Shown one piece after another: positions 1 through 4,992 of a stretch of 5,834 nt of DNA. Positions within the stretch are counted from its first letter, which is position 1; every line of letters starts with the position of its first letter. This DNA is from UMGS1649 sp964481385. GTDB lineage: Bacteria > Bacillota > Clostridia > TANB77 > CAG-465. Position numbers and translations under genes: made by a program. Where the stretch lies: assembly GCA_964481385.1 (NCBI GenBank), contig CAYZTN010000060.1:1-5834 (forward strand). The letters run 5' to 3'. The notes under the pieces were generated by a model that worked only from the letters and a program-made list of their open reading frames with translations, did not search any database and had not been told where the DNA came from.

Positions 1-72
1 GGTGAACTTTTCATAGAATAATTTTACAGGGTGATCATATCACAGAATATTCATAGTGACACTGGAAGCTTA
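1..72. other. Left-edge non-coding stretch
   Basis: No gene can be supported here. Read in frame 1, the first 21 bases give six codons and a TAA stop, so this could be the last few residues of a gene entering from the left, but that is too short to claim. A small imperfect dyad (GTGAT-CAT-ATCAC, 31-43) and a repeated TTCATAG (10-16 and 50-56) are visible, with no known function. Confidence 0.4.
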
Positions 73-101
73 TTGACTATTGAAAAGAAAAGTATTATAC
101 T
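73..101 (+). promoter_or_regulatory. Sigma-A-type promoter of the marR operon
   Basis: The -35 box TTGACT (73-78) and -10 box TATACT (96-101) are separated by exactly 17 bases, each one mismatch from consensus. Transcription would begin near 107-109, inside the inverted repeat that follows, leaving a leader of about 33 bases before the marR ATG. This should be the main promoter for the three genes up to 2562, because no comparable promoter is seen in the 7-base and 18-base gaps between them. Confidence 0.75.
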
Positions 102-129
102 AATATAGTTAATGTTAGTTAACTATATT
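102..129. promoter_or_regulatory. Probable MarR operator (perfect inverted repeat)
   Basis: The 11-base arm AATATAGTTAA (102-112) is matched perfectly by its reverse complement TTAACTATATT (119-129) across a 6-base spacer. It starts immediately after the -10 box and covers the expected transcription start and early leader. MarR dimers typically bind palindromes of this size and position and repress their own operons, so autorepression by the product of 141-554 is the natural inference. The ligand that would release it is unknown. Confidence 0.7.
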
Positions 130-140
130 TGGGAGGTAAC

Positions 141-554
141 ATGCAAAAGTATTTAAAAGCCAATATAGTATTTTCAAAATTTTGTAGAGATTATATGGCC
201 TTGAAAAAAGATTTGCCTATAAGGCCAAGTGAAATGGGAGTTTTAAATATTATAACCAAAAGAGAAGGTTTGTTTACGCCAGTAATGATAGCTGAACTGT
301 TAGAAGTAACTAAACCTATGGTTGCCAGTCACATAGCAGTTTTAGAAGAAAAAGGATATATTACCAAAAAATGCTCAGAAAATGACAAAAGGAGTTTCTA
401 TGTAATTCCAACTTGCAAAGCTAAAGAGTTGGTAGAAGAGACTGAGCTTAAATTAAATCAAAAGCTAATTCATTTAGAAAAACAACTTGGTTCAAAAAGA
501 TTTGATGAACTAATATCAACTCTTGAAGAAGCTAAGGTATACTTAGAGAATTGA
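141..554 (+). CDS. MarR-family winged-helix transcriptional regulator
   Basis: This 137-residue protein has the size and layout of a MarR regulator: an N-terminal dimerisation helix, then a winged helix-turn-helix, then C-terminal dimerisation helices. The segment from about T57 to K77 (beginning TKPMVASHIAVLEEKGYI) reads as the helix-turn-helix. The wing follows with the typical D-x-R signature (D82-K83-R84). The ATG at 141 is chosen because GGGAGGT (131-137) lies just upstream at proper spacing; a TTG at 129 would put the ribosome binding site inside the gene. It probably binds the inverted repeat at 102-129 and represses itself and the DUF5131 genes downstream. The stop overlaps the GAGGG ribosome binding site of the next gene, so translation is probably coupled. 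Cysteines C15, C78 and C92 could permit thiol-based sensing, but nothing shows this. The family call is firm; the signal is unknown. Confidence 0.88.
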   Translation: MQKYLKANIVFSKFCRDYMALKKDLPIRPSEMGVLNIITKREGLFTPVMIAELLEVTKPMVASHIAVLEEKGYITKKCSENDKRSFYVIPTCKAKELVEETELKLNQKLIHLEKQLGSKRFDELISTLEEAKVYLEN

Positions 555-561
555 GGGATAT

Positions 562-1800
562 ATGAAACGAGATGATCCTACTTGGAATCCATGGCATGGT
601 TGTCACAAAATTAGCGAAGGATGTAAAAACTGTTTTATGTATTACTTGGACGAGCAAAGAGGCGTAGACGGTAGCCAAATATCTAAAAATAAAACTGATT
701 GGAATTTACCTTTAAAAAAAGATAGACAAGGTAATTTTAAAATTAAATCTGGCGAGTTTGTGAGAGTGTGCATGACTTCTGATTTTTTCTTAAATGAAGC
801 AGACAAATGGCGTGAAGAAGCTTGGGACATTATGAGAAAAAGGCCAGATGTTACATTTTCGCTGTTAACCAAACGAGCAGATAGAATAAAAGAATGTCTG
901 CCTTATGATTGGGGAGATGGCTGGGATAATATTACATTTGCCGTGTCTTGTGAAAATCAAAAAAGAGCAGATGAAAGAATACCATATTTAATAGAATTAC
1001 CAGCAAAGCATATATGGATTAGTTTAAAGCCTTTTATTGGAGAAATTGATTTAGAAAAATATCTTAAATCAAGAAAGATTGAAACAGTTTTATGTGGCGG
1101 TGAAAACTATGCAGGCGAAAGGCCTCTTCATTACGAATGGGTTAAAAAAGTATATGAACAATGTATAAAATACGATGTTGAGTTTATATTTGGACAAACA
1201 GGTAATGTGTTTATTAAAGATGGAAAAAGATATAATATTAAAAACTATAATACTCAAATAGAACAAGCATTATCTTCTGGACTTCAAAATAGAAAAGTGC
1301 AAAATGTAATGCAAAGTGATGGTAAAATGCCAGAGGTTGAGGCAGAAAGCGAACAATTAACATTATTTTGTAAGGAGTGTGTAAAAATGACAAAAGAAGG
1401 AATAATTCAATTTATAAAGACGCAAAAAACGTCTATTATTTCGTCAGTTGACGCCGATGGCTATCCTTGGACACGTGCGTTGGTCCAACCTAGACATATT
1501 GACGGAAATGATATATACTTTGCTACCTATACGTCATCAAACAAGGTAAAACACTATAATAAAAATTCAAAAGCTAGTATTTATTTTTATGAAAAAGGCA
1601 AGAATTTTCAAGGTGTTATGATTAAAGGTACTATGAAAGTATTAACAGACCAAGATACAAAAGACAGATTTTGGTTGCCATTTTATAAAAGGTTCTATAA
1701 AAAAGGTGTGGCCGATCCTGAATATTGTATTTTAAAATTTACTTGTGAAGAAGCACAATGGTTTAGCAATTTTAAGGTTGAAACTGTAAAAATGAATTAA
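562..1800 (+). CDS. DUF5131 (Gp37/Gp68-like) protein fused to a PNPOx-like flavin split-barrel domain
   Basis: This 412-residue protein has two domains. Residues 1 to about 245 match the DUF5131 family, known from phage Gp37/Gp68. It opens with WNPWHGC and carries C14, C21 and C24 (Cx6Cx2C), followed by TSDFF (72-76), LTKR (102-105), SCEN (129-132) and GGE (179-181). The cysteine spacing and apparent alpha/beta pattern suggest an iron-sulfur, radical-SAM-like enzyme; that is inference, and no reaction is established. A linker ends in QLTLF-CKEC (265-273), like the tail of a stand-alone DUF5131 protein as I recall the family. Residues 276-412 look like a pyridoxamine 5'-phosphate oxidase-like FMN-binding split barrel of the general-stress-protein-26 type (TRAL at 304-307, SSNKVKHY at 325-332, GVMIKGTMKV at 351-360). 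The gene starts 7 bases after marR with GAGGG at 553-557. An internal ribosome binding site precedes M276, so the barrel may also be made alone. The gene pairs with the DUF5131 paralogue downstream. Confidence 0.8.
   Translation: MKRDDPTWNPWHGCHKISEGCKNCFMYYLDEQRGVDGSQISKNKTDWNLPLKKDRQGNFKIKSGEFVRVCMTSDFFLNEADKWREEAWDIMRKRPDVTFSLLTKRADRIKECLPYDWGDGWDNITFAVSCENQKRADERIPYLIELPAKHIWISLKPFIGEIDLEKYLKSRKIETVLCGGENYAGERPLHYEWVKKVYEQCIKYDVEFIFGQTGNVFIKDGKRYNIKNYNTQIEQALSSGLQNRKVQNVMQSDGKMPEVEAESEQLTLFCKECVKMTKEGIIQFIKTQKTSIISSVDADGYPWTRALVQPRHIDGNDIYFATYTSSNKVKHYNKNSKASIYFYEKGKNFQGVMIKGTMKVLTDQDTKDRFWLPFYKRFYKKGVADPEYCILKFTCEEAQWFSNFKVETVKMN
1372..1389 (+). promoter_or_regulatory. Internal ribosome binding site and ATG before the split-barrel domain
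   Basis: AAGGAG (1372-1377) lies 9 bases before an in-frame ATG (1387-1389, M276), exactly at the domain boundary of the fusion gene. The surrounding TAAGGAGTG repeats the start signal of the next gene (1804-1812). Initiation here would give a separate 137-residue flavin-binding protein. It is either an active second start or the relic of two genes that fused. Confidence 0.5.
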
Positions 1801-1818
1801 ATTTAAGGAGTGAAATTT

Positions 1819-2562
1819 ATGCAAAATGTAGATGTAGACAAAGCAGTACCATGGAACCCTTGGCACGGTTGTAAAAAAGCTAGTCCGGGTTGTAAAAATT
1901 GTTTTGTATATAAAATGGACAAAAGATATGGTAGAGATACAACAAAAATTGAAAAAGGAAAAACGACTTACGAATTAAAAGATAAAGACTGTCCACCTAA
2001 TTCGTTAGTTAAATTATGTTTTTCATCAGATTTCTTCATTGCTGAAGCTGATGAATGGCGAGATGGTTGCTGGGATTTTATTAGGCGTAGGAAAGATTGC
2101 ATATTTGTTTTGACTACCAAAAGACCAGAAAGAATTAAAGACTGTGTACCACCAGACTGGGGAGATGGCTGGGAACATGTTCATATAAGTATTTCGATAG
2201 AAAATCAAGAATGGGCAGATAAAAGACTTACTGCTTTTTTAGCTGCCCCAGTAAAGCATAGAGAGGTATTTTGTTCACCTTTAATTGGGCCGATATCTCT
2301 TGGTAAGTATTTAGACACAGGTCTTATTAAATGTGTTAATGTTGGTGGTGAAATGGCTCCTACAAAAGATGTCAGACCTATTGAGTATGAGTGGGTTAAA
2401 AACTTGTATTTAGAAGCAAAAGAAAGAAATATTGAGTTCTATTTTCACCAGTCTGGCTCAATGCTTTTAAAAGACGGAAAAAACATTGGAAAATGGAATT
2501 TAAAAGAGCAAATTAAATGTGCTGAAGAAGTACAGCATGAACTTGAAAAAATGTATAGCTAG
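1819..2562 (+). CDS. DUF5131 (Gp37/Gp68-like) protein, second copy
   Basis: This 247-residue protein is a single-domain paralogue of the first part of the preceding gene, sharing something like 40-45% of residues by eye. It keeps the WNPWHGC opening, the C18/C25/C28 cluster (Cx6Cx2C), SDFF (70-73), TTKR (99-102), the DWGDGW segment (113-118) and SIEN (126-129). It lacks the flavin split barrel. The ATG at 1819 is preferred because AAGGAG (1805-1810) lies 8 bases upstream; a GTG at 1810 would overlap that site. The gap to the previous stop is 18 bases, so the genes are co-transcribed. Retention of the full cysteine set in both copies suggests both are active, perhaps as a heterodimer or on different substrates. 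Function is unknown. Related proteins are common in phages and mobile islands, and some are encoded beside 'three-Cys-motif partner' (TcmP) proteins; no such partner is seen here. Confidence 0.82.
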   Translation: MQNVDVDKAVPWNPWHGCKKASPGCKNCFVYKMDKRYGRDTTKIEKGKTTYELKDKDCPPNSLVKLCFSSDFFIAEADEWRDGCWDFIRRRKDCIFVLTTKRPERIKDCVPPDWGDGWEHVHISISIENQEWADKRLTAFLAAPVKHREVFCSPLIGPISLGKYLDTGLIKCVNVGGEMAPTKDVRPIEYEWVKNLYLEAKERNIEFYFHQSGSMLLKDGKNIGKWNLKEQIKCAEEVQHELEKMYS

Positions 2563-2599
2563 ATTGTAGCGAGTAGTTATATTGTATATTAAAATTTAG

Positions 2600-2628
2600 T
2601 AGACAAAATACGAATGTTGTAATATAAT
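2600..2628 (+). promoter_or_regulatory. Promoter of the restriction endonuclease gene
   Basis: TAGACA (2600-2605) and a perfect TATAAT (2623-2628) are separated by 17 bases. Transcription would start near 2635, about 30 bases before the ATG at 2665. This makes the nuclease gene independent of the MarR operon, although no terminator is seen between 2562 and 2600, so read-through is possible. Confidence 0.65.
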
Positions 2629-2664
2629 GTACATGGCAAAACAAAAACAGAAAGGGATGATAAA

Positions 2665-3846
2665 ATGTTTTACGAGAAGCAAACAGTTGAGCAAAAAAAG
2701 AATTATAAAAGAATGCTAAAGATTGTTGGTAGCTTATCTAAGTTATTTTCAGAAAGTGATAAACCTTATCTGTATTATAGATGCCATGAAAATATATTTT
2801 GTAAGTATTTTGAAGCTACTAACTTAAGTAGGGAAGATTGTTCTGCAGATGCACAGAAAGGTAATTATGGTATTGGACTAAAGACGTGGGTAGATACTGA
2901 TAATCAAAAAGTAGCTGAGTTTAACAAGCTAAAAAAGACATATATGAACTTAGAGCCATATGAAATGGTATGTAAGATTGCGGAATATAGAAACGAACGT
3001 ATAAGAATAACAAAGAATCTTCACGGAATTGATGAAATGATATATCATATTGTAAAAAGAGTACCTAATGCAATGAATATTTATGAATATGCGTTTGAAA
3101 TGATAAATATTTCTGAGATTAAAATTGAAGAAAAGAAAAGTAATACAACTAACATTTATTTTAATGATGGTAAACACGAATACCATTTTAATATTAGCAA
3201 GAGTACGCTATATATGGTATTTAAAGATATGGTATTATTAGATACTTTTGAAGTAAATATTTTAGACGACCCTTATCTATACTTGGAAAAGTTAGCTTTA
3301 GATAATAGCACAGAAATTTCAGAAATAAATAGCATTATAAATAAAGAAGAAAAATATGACCAATTATGTTTAAGGTTATATACTGTGAACAAAAAAACGA
3401 AAGAAAAAGTGGTGGAAGAGCATAGTGGCTTAAATCAATGGAATGGTGCAAGAAAAAATAGAAAAAACAATACTTTAATACCAAGAAATAAAAATGAGCT
3501 ATATATACCATATCCTGCTTTTGATAGAAATAGAAGTGCCGGCTTTTTTCCACCAAGGAACAAGGGCTTTGAATTGATTCTACCTGATGGAAAAACTATT
3601 AAGGCAAAGGTTTGCCAATCACACGGAAAAGCTATTATGAGTAACCCAAACTCCGAACTGGGTAAATGGCTATTAAGAGATGTGTTTGAGTTACCCGAAG
3701 GAGAATTGGTTACGTACGAAAAATTAAAAATATACAGTATCGATTCTGTGATTTTTACTAAAATTGATGATTCAAAATATAAAATTGACTTTACTGATAT
3801 AGGCACTTATGAAAAATTACTTGGAATGGAAGAAAGCGAAGATTAA
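2665..3846 (+). CDS. Probable type II restriction endonuclease with a B3-like (NgoFVII/BfiI-type) C-terminal domain
   Basis: This 393-residue protein appears to have two domains. Residues about 232-380 follow the pattern of the C-terminal DNA-binding domain of NgoFVII/BfiI-type enzymes as I recall it: SGLNQW (254-259), ELYIPYP (278-284), FFPPRNKGFEL (294-304), a GKAIMSNPNSELG stretch (321-333) and YKIDF (372-376). BfiI uses a B3-like fold there for site recognition. The N-terminal part lacks the phospholipase-D HxK(x)4D signature that those enzymes use for cleavage. It instead has D62, a GIGLK segment ending at K73, and QKVAEFN (81-87) with E85, which could be a divergent PD-(D/E)XK active site with a displaced glutamate. 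That assignment is tentative. The ATG at 2665 has AAAGGG (2651-2656) 8 bases upstream. The gene has its own promoter and sits 86 bases before the cytosine methyltransferase, the expected partner. It reads as intact, which matters because the methyltransferase is frameshifted. Confidence 0.72.
   Translation: MFYEKQTVEQKKNYKRMLKIVGSLSKLFSESDKPYLYYRCHENIFCKYFEATNLSREDCSADAQKGNYGIGLKTWVDTDNQKVAEFNKLKKTYMNLEPYEMVCKIAEYRNERIRITKNLHGIDEMIYHIVKRVPNAMNIYEYAFEMINISEIKIEEKKSNTTNIYFNDGKHEYHFNISKSTLYMVFKDMVLLDTFEVNILDDPYLYLEKLALDNSTEISEINSIINKEEKYDQLCLRLYTVNKKTKEKVVEEHSGLNQWNGARKNRKNNTLIPRNKNELYIPYPAFDRNRSAGFFPPRNKGFELILPDGKTIKAKVCQSHGKAIMSNPNSELGKWLLRDVFELPEGELVTYEKLKIYSIDSVIFTKIDDSKYKIDFTDIGTYEKLLGMEESED
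3785..3813 (+). promoter_or_regulatory. Possible methyltransferase promoter inside the end of the nuclease gene
   Basis: TTGACT (3785-3790) and TATGAA (3808-3813) are 17 bases apart within the last codons of the nuclease gene. A start near 3820 would give a leader of about 110 bases carrying both inverted repeats at 3867-3913. A separate promoter would let methylation precede cutting after transfer, as restriction-modification systems need. The -10 box is only a moderate match. Confidence 0.3.
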
Positions 3847-3866
3847 AAAATGTTTAAGAGAGTATA

Positions 3867-3899
3867 AATGTATTCTTTTAAACTAATCATAAATACATT
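3867..3899. repeat. Inverted repeat in the methyltransferase leader
   Basis: AATGTATT (3867-3874) is perfectly complementary to AATACATT (3892-3899) across a 17-base spacer. It could be an operator or a weak RNA hairpin. It ends where the GC-rich palindrome begins (shared TT at 3898-3899). Confidence 0.4.
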
Positions 3900-3913
3900 G
3901 CGGCACGCCGCAA
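3898..3913. promoter_or_regulatory. GC-rich palindrome just before the methyltransferase ribosome binding site
   Basis: TTGCGGC (3898-3904) and GCCGCAA (3907-3913) form a perfect dyad around AC. As RNA it would fold as a 6-bp stem (TTGCGG/CCGCAA) with a CACG loop, 5 bases before the AGGAGGAAG ribosome binding site. No T-run follows, so it is not an intrinsic terminator. It stands out in an AT-rich gap and is a good candidate for control of the methyltransferase, by protein binding, methylation of the DNA, or masking of the ribosome binding site. Confidence 0.5.
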
Positions 3914-3932
3914 AAAATAGGAGGAAGATAAT

Positions 3933-4700
3933 ATGTATAAAATTTGTAGTCTTTTTGCAGGTGTAGGGGGAATAGATTTGGGCTTTTTGCAAACTAAAGA
4001 TTGCGAAGTTTCTTATGCTAATGAGTTTGATAAATACGCAGCCGAAACTTATGAAAATAATTTTAATACTAAAGTAGATTGTAGAGATATTCATGATGTT
4101 AAATTGAGCGAAATACCAGAGTTCGATATTATGGTCGGTGGTTTCCCATGTACTTCTTTTTCGGTTGCTGGATATAGAAAAGGCTTTGAAGATGATAGAA
4201 CAGGCGATTTGTTCTTTGAGATGGAAAGAATATTTAAAGTTAGAAAGCCTAGAGTCATATTTTTAGAAAATGTTAAAAATTTGGTTGGCCATGATAATGG
4301 TAGAACTTTTAAAACAATAATAGAAAGATTAAATGATGCTGGATATAAAGATAGAATTAAATGTCAAGTTTTAAATGCGTGTGAATATGGTAATATACCT
4401 CAAAATAGAGAAAGAATATATATAGTTGCTTTTAGAGATAAAAAAGATTTTGATAATTTCCAAATGCCGATGCCTATAGAATTAGATACCAGCATTAAAG
4501 ATATATTTAATTTCGAATCAAAAGTATCAGATAAATATTACTATACAGATGGGAAATTTAAAGGCGATATATATCAATTGTTAGCAAATGAAATGGATGA
4601 CGATAATACGGTTTACCAGTGGAGAAGAAGGTATGTTAGAAAAAATCAAAGTAATTTAGTACCAACGTTGACCGCTAATATGGGCGAAGGGCGGGCATAA
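3933..4700 (+). CDS. C5-cytosine DNA methyltransferase, N-terminal part as read (motifs I-VIII and target-recognition region)
   Basis: The 255-residue product up to the premature stop holds the catalytic half. Motif I is SLFAGVGGIDLGF (6-18, S-adenosylmethionine binding). Motif IV is GGFPCTSFS (69-77) with catalytic nucleophile C73. Motif VI is ENV (112-114), whose glutamate assists the attack on cytosine. Motif VIII is QNRER (157-161). The short target-recognition region lies at about 175-240, and motif IX begins at LVPTLTANMG (242-251). The last two residues (R254, A255) are products of the frameshift. Without motif X, which packs against motif I to complete the cofactor pocket, this fragment alone should be inactive or weak. 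Confidence 0.85.
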   Translation: MYKICSLFAGVGGIDLGFLQTKDCEVSYANEFDKYAAETYENNFNTKVDCRDIHDVKLSEIPEFDIMVGGFPCTSFSVAGYRKGFEDDRTGDLFFEMERIFKVRKPRVIFLENVKNLVGHDNGRTFKTIIERLNDAGYKDRIKCQVLNACEYGNIPQNRERIYIVAFRDKKDFDNFQMPMPIELDTSIKDIFNFESKVSDKYYYTDGKFKGDIYQLLANEMDDDNTVYQWRRRYVRKNQSNLVPTLTANMGEGRA

Positions 4701-4707
4701 TGTTCCT

Positions 4708-4905
4708 TTGATTAAAACAAAGTTCGGAATAAGAAAGCTTACTCCAATGGAATGTTTTTATGCACAAGGTTATCCAAGAGATTACAAACTGCCAAATGAT
4801 ATGAGCGATGCCAAATTATATAAGCAAGCTGGAAATAGTGTTGTAGTGCCTGTAATAAATAGAATAGCTGATAACATCGTAAAAGCGTTAAATTCCAATG
4901 AATAA
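4708..4905 (+). CDS. C5-cytosine DNA methyltransferase, C-terminal fragment (motif X)
   Basis: This frame is +1 relative to the upstream part and carries the remainder of the enzyme: FGIRKLTPMECFYAQGYP, then the motif X signature KQAGNSVVVPVINRIA. As a separate protein it could start only at the TTG at 4708 (65 residues) or the ATG at 4747. Neither has a convincing ribosome binding site, although GGGCGGG lies 12 bases before the TTG. It is best seen as the detached end of one gene. Two-subunit C5 methyltransferases (AquI, EcoHK31I) show that such splits can be functional. Confidence 0.7.
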   Translation: MIKTKFGIRKLTPMECFYAQGYPRDYKLPNDMSDAKLYKQAGNSVVVPVINRIADNIVKALNSNE

Positions 4906-4908
4906 TAC

Positions 4909-4923
4909 TGCTAAAATTTAGCA
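4909..4923. repeat. Short palindrome after the methyltransferase
   Basis: TGCTAAA and TTTAGCA flank a single A just after the methyltransferase stop. The arms are too close to fold into a stable hairpin without opening, and only A residues follow, so it is not a credible terminator on the + strand. Function unknown. Confidence 0.25.
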
Positions 4924-4929
4924 AAAATA

Positions 4930-4958
4930 TGTACAATTGCCGAAAAGTGTGGTACAAT
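4930..4958 (+). promoter_or_regulatory. Promoter of yebC
   Basis: TGTACA (4930-4935) and TACAAT (4953-4958) are 17 bases apart, and the -10 box is preceded by TGG, an extended -10 element that offsets the weaker -35. Transcription would begin near 4965, giving a short leader into the AAGGAGG ribosome binding site. yebC is therefore expressed independently of the island upstream. Confidence 0.6.
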
Positions 4959-4992
4959 ACTTTACAGTGAGTAAAAAAGGAGGAAGAAGGAT

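Larger units (their letters stand above)
3933..4905 (+). pseudogene. C5-cytosine DNA methyltransferase gene, split by a single-base frameshift
   Basis: Read across one extra base near 4689-4695, this is a complete C5-cytosine methyltransferase of about 323 residues, the usual size of small enzymes such as M.HhaI. It would transfer a methyl group from S-adenosylmethionine to cytosine at the site cut by the upstream nuclease, protecting the host. AGGAGGAAG (3919-3927) is a strong ribosome binding site for the ATG at 3933. In the given sequence the frame reads M-G-E-G-R-A and stops at TAA (4698-4700). Dropping one base from GGGCGGG (4689-4695) restores M-G-E-G-G-H-N-V-P-L-I-K, the expected run through motif IX. 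The break separates motifs I-VIII and the target-recognition region from the end of motif IX and motif X. It may be a true mutation, a sequencing error, a phase-variable site or a recoded site; whether methylation persists cannot be read from the DNA. Confidence 0.85.

Noticed and set aside
129..140. TTG start adding four residues to the MarR protein
   Set aside because: It lies within the operator and makes the GGGAGGT ribosome binding site part of the coding sequence; the ATG at 141 is correctly spaced.
642..872. Minus-strand open frame
   Set aside because: It lies wholly inside the first DUF5131 gene, has no ribosome binding site and no recognisable domain.
1810..1818. GTG start adding three residues to the second DUF5131 protein
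   Set aside because: It overlaps the AAGGAG that serves the ATG at 1819.
2026..2208. Minus-strand open frame
   Set aside because: It is antisense to the conserved core of the second DUF5131 gene and has no independent support.
3622..3630. H-G-K (residues 320-322) as a phospholipase-D HxK motif in the nuclease
   Set aside because: The rest of HxK(x)4D is absent and the stretch fits the C-terminal DNA-binding pattern.
2950..3806. Three minus-strand open frames (2950-3186, 3335-3556, 3435-3806)
   Set aside because: All are antisense to the nuclease gene, rich in F/Y/I from complementing A/T-rich codons, and two overlap each other.
3843..4094. Minus-strand open frame spanning the methyltransferase leader
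   Set aside because: It is antisense to the conserved motif I region, and its composition is that of reversed AT-rich coding DNA.
4700..4711. TAATG stop/start overlap as a re-initiation point after the methyltransferase stop
   Set aside because: That ATG is in the third frame and meets a TGA after three codons, so it does not reach motif X.
4931..4958. Direct repeat GTACAAT (4931-4937 and 4952-4958), 21 bases apart
   Set aside because: The copies largely coincide with the -35 and -10 boxes of the yebC promoter, which explains them.
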